The notes beneath the pieces are model-generated. The model was not told the origin of the DNA, made no database searches, and saw only the letters and a program-made list of their open reading frames with translations. A DNA stretch of 64,000 nucleotides from Anaerolineales bacterium (GTDB lineage Bacteria > Chloroflexota > Anaerolineae > Anaerolineales > Villigracilaceae): assembly GCA_015075725.1 (NCBI GenBank), contig JABTTV010000001.1, forward strand, positions 1,550,001 through 1,614,000, written 5' to 3'. Position numbers and translations under genes: made by a program. How positions within the stretch are numbered: the stretch's first letter is position 1; every line of letters starts with the position of its first letter. Below, piece by piece: positions 24,450 to 32,995 of the stretch.

Positions 24450-25898
24450 TCACTCATGCACGGGGAGCAGCACAATAAAGGTAGAGCCGACGCCCACTTT
24501 GGACTCCACCCACACCCTCCCATGGTGGCTTTCGACAATTGACTTTACGATGGCGAGACCCAGCCCCGATCCTTCTACATTTCCGGGGCGGTTCGAGGCG
24601 CGATAGAATTTTTCGAACACCCGGTTTTGTTCATCAGGCGGGATGCCCGGACCGCTGTCCGAAACCTGCAAAATGACCTGGTTTTCCTGCGAGGAAATAC
24701 TCACCCTGATCTCGCCTCCCGGCGGCGTGTATTTGATGGCATTGCCGATCAGGTTGTCGATCATCTGTCTGATGCGAATCGGGTTGGCGCGCAGGGATTT
24801 GGGCGTATCGCCATGGTCGACGGTCAGGCGCAGATTCTTCTTCCGGATCTGGCTGTCGAACACGGTCAGGGAATACTCAAACAGATTGCTGATATCGACC
24901 ACTTCGCGCCGGGTATCGAATCCGGCTTCGAGCCGGCCCACATCGAGCAATTCGTTGACGAGGCTGGTCATGTGTTGGACACTGGCCTGTAGCCGGTTGA
25001 GAAAATCGCGCTGGGAGTCGTTCAGCGAGCCAACGCGTTCGATCAATTCCATGTAGCCCAGGATGGCGGTCAACGGCGAACGCAGGTCGTGCGAGACGGT
25101 GTGAACGAACTCGTTCTTCAAGCGGTCGATCTCTTTTAAATAGGAGATGTCTTGCATGGTCACTGCGCTGCCGATGCGCGCCAGCGGGGTGTATTGGGCG
25201 TTGAACACGCGCCCATCGTCGAAATTGATCTCGTGGTATTTCAAAATGCCGTCGCGCGCGCGGTCGATCAGGGCGCTCAGGTCGGCATTCGGGATGACAT
25301 CCTTGACGTATTTGCCGACGATCGGCGTTCCGTCCAGGCTGAACATTTCGTAAATCGTCTGGTTTGCGATCAGGATGTGATGCTGTTCATCCAGTACAAG
25401 GACGCCGTCCTGGATGTTGGAGATGATCGCTTCGAGTTTGACGCGCTCCGATTCGGAGATTCTCGCCTTTTGCTCCAGCGAGGCAGTGGTGCGTTTCACT
25501 TCACGCCGCACCCAATCTCCCAGGGTTCGTGCGCGTTTCAGGGCGCGCCGTATCTCCTCCACGATCTCTTCTATCGTCAACGGCGGATGGATATATCCGG
25601 TAATCCCCGCTTTCAAAACCTTCACGGCGAGGTCGGGGGAATTTCCTTCTGAATACAGGACGATCGGCATGGTGGGAAAACGTTCCAGCATGCCTGCGGC
25701 GATGGAAAACCCATCCTGCCTGGCAAACGAATCCCCGATCACTGCCAATGCTGGAATGCTGTTTTGTGTTAATTTGTCCAATCCCCCGCGGTCATGCGCG
25801 AGAACAAGATCGAAATTCGATGCCCGCAGAGCCTTCACCAATAGTTCAAGCGAGGGCGAGGGATCCATTGCGAGCAGAATCAGGTCCTGTTTTGCCAT
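24450..25898 (-). CDS. Hybrid sensor kinase: pseudo-receiver, PAS, HisKA, HATPase
   Basis: This 482-residue protein has a receiver-like N-terminus (1-122), a PAS region (about 150-258) and a dimerisation helix with autophosphorylated His270 in TVSHDLRSPLTAI. The ATPase domain carries the N-box (NAIKYTPPG, 386-394), DSGPGIP and GSGLGLAI. No transmembrane segment is seen, so the kinase is cytosolic. In the receiver part the usual phosphorylated Asp position holds Gly55 and the switch lysine is replaced by His in GYIHPP, so it probably cannot be phosphorylated. It lies 21 bases downstream of the regulator gene at 25920-27071, in one operon. Confidence 0.88.
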   Translation of the reverse strand: MAKQDLILLAMDPSPSLELLVKALRASNFDLVLAHDRGGLDKLTQNSIPALAVIGDSFARQDGFSIAAGMLERFPTMPIVLYSEGNSPDLAVKVLKAGITGYIHPPLTIEEIVEEIRRALKRARTLGDWVRREVKRTTASLEQKARISESERVKLEAIISNIQDGVLVLDEQHHILIANQTIYEMFSLDGTPIVGKYVKDVIPNADLSALIDRARDGILKYHEINFDDGRVFNAQYTPLARIGSAVTMQDISYLKEIDRLKNEFVHTVSHDLRSPLTAILGYMELIERVGSLNDSQRDFLNRLQASVQHMTSLVNELLDVGRLEAGFDTRREVVDISNLFEYSLTVFDSQIRKKNLRLTVDHGDTPKSLRANPIRIRQMIDNLIGNAIKYTPPGGEIRVSISSQENQVILQVSDSGPGIPPDEQNRVFEKFYRASNRPGNVEGSGLGLAIVKSIVESHHGRVWVESKVGVGSTFIVLLPVHE

Positions 25899-25919
25899 TG
25901 TTTCGATGAGAGACGGTTT

Positions 25920-27071
25920 TTACCTGGCCGGGGGAACCGTTTTTTCGGATGAGCGCATCAAACGTTCCAGCGCGGATTTCACGGTTTCGAGCGCTCTCTT
26001 CTGTTCGGCGTTGAGAGTGCCGGGCATCTCGGTCAACACCAGATTGAGCGGATAGATCGCCGCCTCTACTTCAGTATGGATGGATTTCCGAAGGTTTTCA
26101 AGTGAACTCTGGCGGGCTTTTTCCCCGGCGCGGGCGCCTTCCGCCGTTTGTTCGAGTGCGCGGAACAATCTCGCGTTGACGAGCGAGATGGAGGCGTAAT
26201 CCGCCATGGCTTCGAGCATGGTCTGGGCATCGCGGGTAAATTCACGGTCGGCTTTGCGCGCCACGATCAATAAGCCGATGACTTCGTTTTTGATCTTGAT
26301 GGGAACGACCCCGGCGGATTTTCCGAGCGAAGCGATTTTGAATTTCTGCAGCGGACCGCCGTTCATGAACAGGCTTTCACCCGAAAGCGCAACCAGCGAA
26401 CTGATGCCATCGTCCATCGGCTGGTTCATTTTCTTCGACCAGGCTTCGGGAAGACCGCGCTGGGCGCGCATCAGATATTGATTCCCCTTTTCTTCTCGCA
26501 GCATCAACCAGCACATATCCGACTCGCCCAGCTGCATGGCGCTTTCGAGAATCCGGTCGAAAAGATAACGCTGGTCGGTGATGGAGGTGACCGCTTTCGC
26601 GACAGAGAGAATGGTGGTCATGTCGCGCAGCCGTTTGTGCAGTTCCTCGTTGGTTGCTTTCAATTGGCGGTCGAGCTTTTGCCGCTCGCGCGCCTCCTGG
26701 GTTTGACTCAGGGCGCGCTCGACGATGGAGACCACCTCCGCGTCGCGCAAGGGCCAGAACAGAACGTCCGTTGCTCCGAGGCGGAATGCCTGGATGGCAT
26801 CGTGTTCCTGTCCCTTTTCGGTGATGACAATCACGGGGGATTTGACGTTTTGAGAACCAAGAGCCGCCAGCAGGTCCTTTCCGCTCAGGCCGGGCAGGTT
26901 GATATTGGCGAGGATCAGGTCTGGAGGAGTCTGAACCGCGAGCTTGATCGCGGAACCGGCGTCTCCCACCACATTCACCTGGTAACCGAGCGGTTTGAGA
27001 GCCTGTCTGCCGATCAGATCGGCGATATCTGGGTCGTTTTCGACAATGAGAATACGTTCCCCGGTTGCCAT
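25920..27071 (-). CDS. Degenerate receiver plus GAF domain protein
   Basis: This 383-residue protein has a receiver domain at 1-120 and a coiled-coil linker (about 125-150, ERQKLDRQLKATNEELHKRL). A GAF domain spans about 160-310 (SDMCWLMLREEK, GVVPIKIKNEVIGLLIVARK), and a helical C-terminal region follows without an output HTH. The acidic pocket reads ENDPD, but the phosphoacceptor site is Asn56 (ANINLPG), and the switch lysine region reads FWPL, so phosphotransfer is unlikely. It precedes the kinase at 24450 and probably works with it as a ligand-sensing, phosphorylation-independent partner. Confidence 0.82.
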   Translation of the reverse strand: MATGERILIVENDPDIADLIGRQALKPLGYQVNVVGDAGSAIKLAVQTPPDLILANINLPGLSGKDLLAALGSQNVKSPVIVITEKGQEHDAIQAFRLGATDVLFWPLRDAEVVSIVERALSQTQEARERQKLDRQLKATNEELHKRLRDMTTILSVAKAVTSITDQRYLFDRILESAMQLGESDMCWLMLREEKGNQYLMRAQRGLPEAWSKKMNQPMDDGISSLVALSGESLFMNGGPLQKFKIASLGKSAGVVPIKIKNEVIGLLIVARKADREFTRDAQTMLEAMADYASISLVNARLFRALEQTAEGARAGEKARQSSLENLRKSIHTEVEAAIYPLNLVLTEMPGTLNAEQKRALETVKSALERLMRSSEKTVPPAR

Positions 27072-27109
27072 CGAAGTTCTCCTTGAAGAAATTCTATCAC
27101 CTTTTCGAT

Positions 27110-27115
27110 TACAAT
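27110..27115 (+). promoter_or_regulatory. -10 element directly before the DPM1-like gene (probable leaderless start)
   Basis: TACAAT ends seven bases before ATG 27123. Transcription starting at the usual distance would begin at or next to the ATG; no ribosome-binding site is present. The -35 region is unclear. Confidence 0.45.
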
Positions 27116-27122
27116 CTTAAGC

Positions 27123-28091
27123 ATGAATTTCGCGCGATACAAGATCGCAGTGGTCATCCCTGCGTATCGGACTGAAAAGGAAATTCAAACGGTCCTCGGG
27201 GGGATTCCCGGCTTTATCCGTCACATCATCGTGGTGGACGACGCTTCGCCCGACTCGAGCGCGGACCTCGTGACCGCCGCCGCCAAACGCGATAAACGCA
27301 TCACGCTGATTCGTCACGCAAAAAACCAGGGCGTGGGCGGCGCGATGGCGACGGGTTTCAGGAAAGCGCTCGAATTGAAAAGCGACATCGTGATCAAAGT
27401 GGACGGCGACGGACAGATGGACCCGGGCTACATTCCCGCCCTGATCGCGCCTCTGATCTCCGGCGAAGCCGATTACGCCAAGGGCAATCGCTTTCGCAAT
27501 TTTGCCGCTTTGCAAAAAATGCCGTTCATCCGCCGCATCGGTAACCTGGGGTTGAGCTTTCTCACCAAAGCCGCCACCGGCTATTGGACCATCTTCGACC
27601 CGACCAACGGCTATTTCGCCATCCGCGCCGAAATCCTTGCGCAGTTGCCTCTCGACAAACTCGACAAGGGTTATTTCTTCGAAACCTCGATGCTCTCGCG
27701 GCTGTATCTGCTTGGCGCCTGCGTCCAGGATGTGACCATGCCTGCGCGGTACGGCGGCGAGACCTCCAATCTTTCCATCCGGCGCGCCCTTTTCGAGTTT
27801 CCGTTTAAACTCACGCGCACATTGCTTCGCCGTATCGTGTTGAAATATTTCATTTTCGATTTCTCGATGACCTCCATCTACCTGCTGACGGGCATCCCGC
27901 TTCTATTGTTTGGTTTGATCTTCGGCATTACCAAATGGATCCATTACGCAAGGCTTGACATCCCTGCCCCCACGGGCACGGTCATCCTGCCCACCCTTTC
28001 GGTCATCCTCGCAATTCAAATTTTGCTTTCCGCCGTCGAGATCGACCTCAACGCCGCCCCGCGCAAGGCTTTGAGCAAACCTTTGGTGTGA
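27123..28091 (+). CDS. Dolichol-phosphate-mannose-synthase-like glycosyltransferase 2 with two C-terminal TM helices
   Basis: This 322-residue protein has the GT2 signature: VVIPAYRTEKEI at about residues 10-21, IVVDDASPDSS near 37-47 and the metal-binding VDGDGQMDPG near 98-107. FDPTNGYFAIR follows as the acceptor segment. Two hydrophobic helices at about 246-270 and 285-305 anchor the C-terminus. Such enzymes load a sugar from a nucleotide donor onto polyprenyl phosphate, giving the donor used by GT-C enzymes such as those at 5523 and 52765. Its stop is one base before the next gene. Confidence 0.87.
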   Translation: MNFARYKIAVVIPAYRTEKEIQTVLGGIPGFIRHIIVVDDASPDSSADLVTAAAKRDKRITLIRHAKNQGVGGAMATGFRKALELKSDIVIKVDGDGQMDPGYIPALIAPLISGEADYAKGNRFRNFAALQKMPFIRRIGNLGLSFLTKAATGYWTIFDPTNGYFAIRAEILAQLPLDKLDKGYFFETSMLSRLYLLGACVQDVTMPARYGGETSNLSIRRALFEFPFKLTRTLLRRIVLKYFIFDFSMTSIYLLTGIPLLLFGLIFGITKWIHYARLDIPAPTGTVILPTLSVILAIQILLSAVEIDLNAAPRKALSKPLV

Positions 28092-28092
28092 G

Positions 28093-30336
28093 ATGGACTT
28101 CAAACCCTATATTCCCGGATTCAAACCCGCGGAGGTTGGACCCCTCTCCCGATTTTTACCCGCATTGGAGGATGGCGTCATCTCGGGATGGCTTTCGCAT
28201 CTTGACTTAACCGGAACCTGGCTGCTCGACCCGTTCGGATTCGCCCCGAAAGTTGCCCTCGAAGCCGCACGCAGCGGATACCGCGTGCTGGTGACAGCCA
28301 ACAACCCAGTGACGCGCTTTCTTCTTGAAATATTTGCCGACCCGCCGCCAGAGTCAGAATTCATTGCCGCGCTCGCAGACCTGGGCGCGGTCAAAAAGGG
28401 GGACGAGAGACTCGAACTTCACCTGCAATCGTTATACCTGACCAAATGCGAAAAATGCGAACAAAAGACCCAGGCGCAGGCTTTTCTCTGGCGCAAAGGG
28501 GACGAAGCGCCGTATGCGAAAGTTTACGAATGCAAACAATGTGGTGACTCGGGGGAAAGACCCGCAACGGAGGAGGACAGGGAAAGTGCAAAACGGCTTG
28601 CCTCGACGGATACACTGCACCGAACGCGCCTTTTCGAGCGGGTGGTTTCACTTAAGGATGAAGACCGTTTCTATGCCGAGGAAGCCATCGAGCATTATCA
28701 ACCGCGCCCATTGTATGTCATCGGCACGATCCTGAACCGGCTCGATGGCATGAATCTTTCTCCAAACCGCAAACGCGCATTGACCGCGCTCCTGCTGCTG
28801 GCTTTCGATGCGGGCAACTCGCTTTGGGCGCACCCGGCGGAACGTCCGCGCCCGAAGCAGTTATCCACGCCGAATCAATACCGCGAGGATAATCTTTGGA
28901 TGATGCTCGAGCGTGGAGTCGGTTTGTTTGCAGGCTCAGGCTCACCCGTCCCGCTCGAGGCGTGGCCGAAAAAAATTCCCGAAACGGGCGGGATATGCAT
29001 CTATGACGGCCGTCTCAAAGACCTTGCGCATGAAGTCAAACGGGAGATTCCCATCGCGGCCGTGATCGGTTCCATCCCAAGACCAAACCAGGCGTTCTGG
29101 ACTCTTTCGGCGTTGTGGGCGGGATGGCTTTGGGGCAGGGATGCGGTCGAGCCGTACAAGATCGCATTGCGGCGCAGAAGGTACGATTGGGCATGGAACG
29201 CGACCGCGTTGTACGCGATGTTCAGCCATTTGAACGAACTACTCGCAGACGGTGTGCCGGTCTTTGGTGTTCTGCCCGAACCCGAAGCGCCTTTCATGAC
29301 CTCGGCGTTGACGGCGGCGCAGGCGGCGGGATTTGTCCTGGAAAGTGTCGCATTGCGTACCGCGCTCGACCCTGTGCAGATCGTTTGGAAGAGCGGGAGC
29401 AAACTGCAGCCGGCGCCGATGGAGATCGAAACCATACGGAAAGCGATGCGCGAATTTTTATCCGCGCGCGGCGAACCGGCGGGGTATCTTCATCTGCACA
29501 CGGCGGGATTGATCGCGCTGGCGCAGGCAAATGCGTTGAAACAGGCTGAAGACGAGTTCGATACGGCATTGCGCAAAACTCACAACGCGATGGAAGAAGC
29601 TTTGAAGGAAGGGGATGGGTTCTTCCATTACTCGACGGGGGAAGGCGTGGATACAGGGATGTGGGGCTTGGTCTCTGGTCTCGATACGGGACGGAAGAGC
29701 GCCATCCCTACTCGACCATCAAAGAATGAGGAGTCGCTTTCAGATAAAGTGGAAGTTGCGGTTGTGACCTATTTGCAGAAGAACCCCAATGCGATCTATC
29801 TTGAAGTGGAAGGGGAGTTGAACAATCAGTTCCCGGGGCTGATGACGCCATCCAAGGCGTTGATCTATGCGGTCCTGAATTCGTATGCAGAAAAAGACGG
29901 CGGGAGCTGGACCCTCCGCAGGGAGGATTTCGCCTCTGCGCGCCGCGACGAAATGGAAAAGGTTTTCGATCTGCTTGAAGAGATCGGTAAACGCCTCGAT
30001 TACGGTTCGAAGCGGGATCATCCGGTATTGACATGGCTCGAGAAAGGCAAGCCTGTCCGTAGGTTCCATGTCCTCGCTTCCGCCCTGGTCCACCGCGCGT
30101 TGGAAAAGGCGGACGGGCAAACCGTCATCGTCTTTCCCGGCGGTCGCGCGGCGCTTGTGGCGTATAAACAGGAGCGAGACCCGTCATTGAAGGAGGGGTT
30201 GAAAAAACACCGCCTGGTAAAATACCGCACGCTGCGCGGCTTGCTCGAACTCCCCATTCTCACGCGCGAGACATTCGATGAACAGATCACCAGCGACCCG
30301 GTGGAAAAGGCGGTCGGGCAGATGATGATGTTTTAA
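28093..30336 (+). CDS. Large protein resembling a catalytically degenerate DNA methylase (DUF1156/COG1743-like)
   Basis: This 747-residue protein has LLDPFGFAPKVALEAARSGY at residues 44-63, which sits where COG1743 methylases have their SAM motif. A zinc ribbon is formed by Cys119, Cys122, Cys147 and Cys150. Later, RRYDWAWNATALYAMFSHLN and an AAGFVLESV strand fit the end of such a methylase domain. The catalytic (D/N)PPY motif is replaced by GSIPRPNQAFW, and motif I lacks the usual glycines, so it should not methylate DNA. The last 250 residues are unassigned. It begins one base after the transferase gene. Assignment is by pattern only. Confidence 0.55.
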   Translation: MDFKPYIPGFKPAEVGPLSRFLPALEDGVISGWLSHLDLTGTWLLDPFGFAPKVALEAARSGYRVLVTANNPVTRFLLEIFADPPPESEFIAALADLGAVKKGDERLELHLQSLYLTKCEKCEQKTQAQAFLWRKGDEAPYAKVYECKQCGDSGERPATEEDRESAKRLASTDTLHRTRLFERVVSLKDEDRFYAEEAIEHYQPRPLYVIGTILNRLDGMNLSPNRKRALTALLLLAFDAGNSLWAHPAERPRPKQLSTPNQYREDNLWMMLERGVGLFAGSGSPVPLEAWPKKIPETGGICIYDGRLKDLAHEVKREIPIAAVIGSIPRPNQAFWTLSALWAGWLWGRDAVEPYKIALRRRRYDWAWNATALYAMFSHLNELLADGVPVFGVLPEPEAPFMTSALTAAQAAGFVLESVALRTALDPVQIVWKSGSKLQPAPMEIETIRKAMREFLSARGEPAGYLHLHTAGLIALAQANALKQAEDEFDTALRKTHNAMEEALKEGDGFFHYSTGEGVDTGMWGLVSGLDTGRKSAIPTRPSKNEESLSDKVEVAVVTYLQKNPNAIYLEVEGELNNQFPGLMTPSKALIYAVLNSYAEKDGGSWTLRREDFASARRDEMEKVFDLLEEIGKRLDYGSKRDHPVLTWLEKGKPVRRFHVLASALVHRALEKADGQTVIVFPGGRAALVAYKQERDPSLKEGLKKHRLVKYRTLRGLLELPILTRETFDEQITSDPVEKAVGQMMMF

Positions 30337-30510
30337 TTTGACATGTAGGGGTTCGAATCTGCAGAACCTGATCATGCTTCCATGGGTTTCCCGGGAGAGG
30401 TAAAGCAAAAGGATGCACATTTCCCCTCTTTGCTTTCGAGCCGGATTCTGCTTCCATGAAATTCAACAAAACAAAAAACGGGGAAAGATTAGCCTGGATG
30501 GGAAAGAAAA

Positions 30511-31077
30511 CTATTCGATTGCCACGTCAATCAAAACCCGTGCGGCTTCGGCAAGATGCGCGGCGGGATTCTCCGCCCCGAACATGCGCGATGCCATGTA
30601 GGCGCCGTCCATCAAGAGAAAAAGCTGGTCGGCAAGGATGTCAGGCTTTTTAGCGCCCGCTTCCTTTGCCAGTTGACGGAATTTCACGCGGACGGATTGT
30701 TTATGCTCGATTGCCACCTGATGACCAGGGTAGTCAGTCTCAGGATATTCGGTCGCCACGTTGAGAAACGGACAACCGTAACAGGCGGGGGTATTTACAT
30801 ACTCCTGCAATGACTCAAAGAATGCCAGCAGTTTTTCGCGCGGCGTGGCAGCGTCTTTTGTGATTTGCTCAAAGCCGTTCCAAAAGACCTCGTTGCTGTC
30901 TCTGAGAAATGCGGTGATCAAGTCATCCTTCGAGGGGTAGTGGCGGTAGAGGGTCATCTTGCCGATGCCCGATTCGGCGGCGAGGGTGTCCACGCCGATG
31001 GCGCGGTAGCCATGCTGGTAGAACATCCGCGCGGCGGTTTGAAAGACCTTATCTTTTGGAGCAGTCTCTTTTTTCAT
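30511..31077 (-). CDS. TetR-family repressor
   Basis: This 188-residue protein has an N-terminal helix-turn-helix (VDTLAAESGIGKMTLYRHYPSKDDL, about residues 31-55, in two parts). A helical ligand-binding domain follows, with an ACYGCPFLNV segment in which two cysteines lie close together. ATG 31077 follows GAGGAAAA; the longer frame reaching 31254 runs through the operator and the divergent gene and is rejected. It is transcribed away from the oxidoreductase at 31183. The 105 bases between carry two copies of an 18-bp palindrome, its probable operator, so it likely represses both itself and that gene. Confidence 0.88.
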   Translation of the reverse strand: MKKETAPKDKVFQTAARMFYQHGYRAIGVDTLAAESGIGKMTLYRHYPSKDDLITAFLRDSNEVFWNGFEQITKDAATPREKLLAFFESLQEYVNTPACYGCPFLNVATEYPETDYPGHQVAIEHKQSVRVKFRQLAKEAGAKKPDILADQLFLLMDGAYMASRMFGAENPAAHLAEAARVLIDVAIE

Positions 31078-31089
31078 GGCATTTTCCTC

Positions 31090-31119
31090 TTGACACGATA
31101 CAGGTTTGTATCGTATGAT
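31090..31119 (+). promoter_or_regulatory. Promoter with operator in the spacer
   Basis: TTGACA (31090-31095) and TATGAT (31114-31119) are separated by 18 bases. The spacer is exactly the palindrome CGATACAGGTTTGTATCG (31096-31113), so a repressor bound there would block RNA polymerase. It drives the + gene at 31183. Confidence 0.8.
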
Positions 31120-31129
31120 GGGGCGTGTT

Positions 31130-31147
31130 CGATACAGGTCTGTATCG
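31130..31147. promoter_or_regulatory. Second TetR operator copy
   Basis: CGATACAGGTCTGTATCG differs from the copy at 31096-31113 at one central base. It lies just downstream of the predicted transcription start, in the leader of the oxidoreductase gene. The centres of the two operators are 34 bases apart. Confidence 0.8.
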
Positions 31148-31182
31148 TAGCATATTTCTGGAAAAATCACAAGGAGATAAAC

Positions 31183-31824
31183 ATGAAATACGGAGTTTTT
31201 GGAACTGGCATGGTCGGGCTGGCGATCGCGAATCGGCTGGTGGAGTTGGGTCACGAGGCGATGATCGGGACGAGGGAACCGTCGAAGAGCGGGGACAAGT
31301 TGAAGTCGAAGAATGAAGCGGTGAAGGTCGGCACGTTTGCGGAATCCGCCGCGTTCGGCGATATCCTGTTCAATGCTACAAACGGCGCGGGATCGCTCGA
31401 GGCGTTGAAGCTGGCGGGCGAGTCGAACCTCAATGGCAAGGTTTTGGTGGATATTTCCAACCCGCTTGATTTTTCGAAAGGCATGCCGCCTTCGTTATCG
31501 GTGAGCAATACGGATTCGCTTGGCGAGCAGATCCAACGGACATATCCGAATTTGAAAGTGGTGAAATCGTTAAACACGGTGACGGCGGCGATCATGGTTA
31601 ACCCACGCAGCGTGGCGGACGGGGAGCATCATGTCTTTGTCAGCGGGAATGATGCGGGCGCGAAGGATACGGCGATCGGGATCTTAAAGGAGTTTGGCTG
31701 GATCCACATTTTGGATCTGGGCGACATTACCACTGCGCGCGGCACGGAAATGTATTTGCCCATCTGGCTGAGAATGTGGGGCGCGTTGGGGACGGGAATG
31801 TTCAATGTGAAGATCATGAAGTGA
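31183..31824 (+). CDS. NADP-binding oxidoreductase (F420-dependent NADP reductase-like)
   Basis: This 213-residue protein starts KYGVFGTGMVGLAIANRL, a dinucleotide-binding Rossmann fold with GxGxxG. GTREPSKSGDKLKS follows the second strand, where an Arg and Lys set favours the NADP phosphate. ISNPLDFSKGMPPS and KSLNTVTAAIM are shared with the F420H2:NADP oxidoreductase-like family. The substrate is unknown. AAGGAGA precedes the ATG. Its promoter is overlaid by the operators of the divergent TetR gene, so it is probably induced by the compound that regulator senses. Confidence 0.82.
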   Translation: MKYGVFGTGMVGLAIANRLVELGHEAMIGTREPSKSGDKLKSKNEAVKVGTFAESAAFGDILFNATNGAGSLEALKLAGESNLNGKVLVDISNPLDFSKGMPPSLSVSNTDSLGEQIQRTYPNLKVVKSLNTVTAAIMVNPRSVADGEHHVFVSGNDAGAKDTAIGILKEFGWIHILDLGDITTARGTEMYLPIWLRMWGALGTGMFNVKIMK

Positions 31825-31833
31825 TGTACGCAC

Positions 31834-31886
31834 CGTCCCGAAGGTTTTGGCGGAAAACAGGTTTGATCTTCGAAACCTTCGGGACG
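31834..31886. repeat. Palindromic repeat, family V copy 1
   Basis: CGTCCCGAAGGTTT and AAACCTTCGGGACG are exact 14-base arms around a 25-base loop, just downstream of the oxidoreductase gene. A shorter-looped copy is at 41552-41580. It may act as a transcript-end hairpin. Confidence 0.75.
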
Positions 31887-31909
31887 TTCTGTATAAAAGG
31901 AAGGGAAGC

Positions 31910-32872
31910 ATGGTACACGAAACATATTTAGGAAAAAGCACCCTACGTGTGCCGCGCATGGGTGTAGGTGCAATGACGTGGGGTGATGCAAAAGGTTTGG
32001 CTCGTCTGCACCCTGCAAAAACAGCCTACGGCGGCGCACACGGATTTGAAGAGGAGAAGCGTGCATTTGAGTTGAGCATCGAAGCGGATGTGAATTTGTT
32101 CGACACGGCGGCGATGTATAGCAACGGCGCGGCGGAACTTCGGCTCGGTGAGTTGGGGCGCGGGAAAGATGCGATCATTGCGACGAAATTCCCAGGCGGG
32201 TTTTCGATGAAAGAGGAGGATCTGCCGAAACAACTTGAGGCGAGTTTGAAGCGCTTGGGACGGGATTCCATCGAGTTATATCAGCATCACTATCCCATGC
32301 CGAACATATCCATCCCAAAATTGATGGATCAACTGGCAAATGTGGTCGAGGCGGGGAAGGTCAAGGCGGTGGGCGTGAGCAATTATTCGGCAGAGCAGTT
32401 ACGGGAGGCGCATGCCGCGCTTGCCAAACGCGGAATCCCGCTGGCGTCGAATCAGGTGGAGTATTCGCTGCTGAATCGCAAACCTGAAGTGGATGGCGTT
32501 TTGGATGCCTGCCGCGAGCTGGGGATCACGCTGATTGCGCAAACGCCGCTGGCAGGCGGCAGGCTTACAGGAAAGTATTCCGCACAGAACAGGGCAGGTG
32601 GATTATTCAGGCGCATTCTCCCGCAATACAGCCGCAAGGCATTGGAAGAAATGCAGCCTGTGATTAAACTCTTGCGTGAGATTGGAGAACGCCATTCGAA
32701 GACGCCGAGTCAAGTGGCGCTGCGATGGCTGATCGAGAATCCCGTTGTGCTTCCGATCCCTGGGGCAAAGAATGGCAAGCAGGCAGCGGATAATGCCGAG
32801 GCGTTGACGTTTTCGTTGACGGCGGAGGAAGTAGAGATGTTAAGTCAGGCGACGATGGCGTGGAGGAAATAA
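31910..32872 (+). CDS. Aldo/keto reductase
   Basis: This 320-residue TIM-barrel enzyme has LFDTAAMYSNGAAELRLGEL (catalytic Asp and Tyr), IIATKFPG (catalytic Lys), ELYQHHYP (catalytic His) and VKAVGVSNYSAEQL. The NADPH-binding end is PIPGAKNGKQAADNA. It reduces an aldehyde or ketone with NADPH in the cytosol. ATG 31910 with GGAAGGGA upstream is preferred to an in-frame ATG at 31847 that falls in a palindrome. It lies 85 bases after the TetR-controlled oxidoreductase and may share its stress-type regulation. Confidence 0.9.
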   Translation: MVHETYLGKSTLRVPRMGVGAMTWGDAKGLARLHPAKTAYGGAHGFEEEKRAFELSIEADVNLFDTAAMYSNGAAELRLGELGRGKDAIIATKFPGGFSMKEEDLPKQLEASLKRLGRDSIELYQHHYPMPNISIPKLMDQLANVVEAGKVKAVGVSNYSAEQLREAHAALAKRGIPLASNQVEYSLLNRKPEVDGVLDACRELGITLIAQTPLAGGRLTGKYSAQNRAGGLFRRILPQYSRKALEEMQPVIKLLREIGERHSKTPSQVALRWLIENPVVLPIPGAKNGKQAADNAEALTFSLTAEEVEMLSQATMAWRK

Positions 32873-32879
32873 TAATGTA

Positions 32880-32944
32880 GGGGCGACGTCCCGTCGCCCT
32901 TGATGGTGGGATGAAACAAAAAGGGGCGAGATGACCTCGCCCCT
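32880..32944. repeat. Two palindromic repeats, family IV copies 4 and 5
   Basis: GGGCGACGTCCCGTCGCCC at 32881-32899 and AGGGGCGAG/CTCGCCCCT at 32922-32944 are two separate hairpins. The second runs into the truncated ettA copy that follows. Confidence 0.7.
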
Positions 32945-32949
32945 ACGGG

Positions 32950-32995
32950 ACATTATCTCTTCAACGTGCGGTATATGACCCGATGCGGGGTTAAA
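32950..32995 (-). pseudogene. ettA 3'-end remnant E
   Basis: On the minus strand this stretch reads as the last residues of the intact ettA gene (LTPHRV-YRTLKR, then TAA). Only about 45 bases are recognisable. It abuts and slightly overlaps the stop codon of the cupin gene. It is the outermost of five such remnants, all in the same orientation. Confidence 0.65.
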
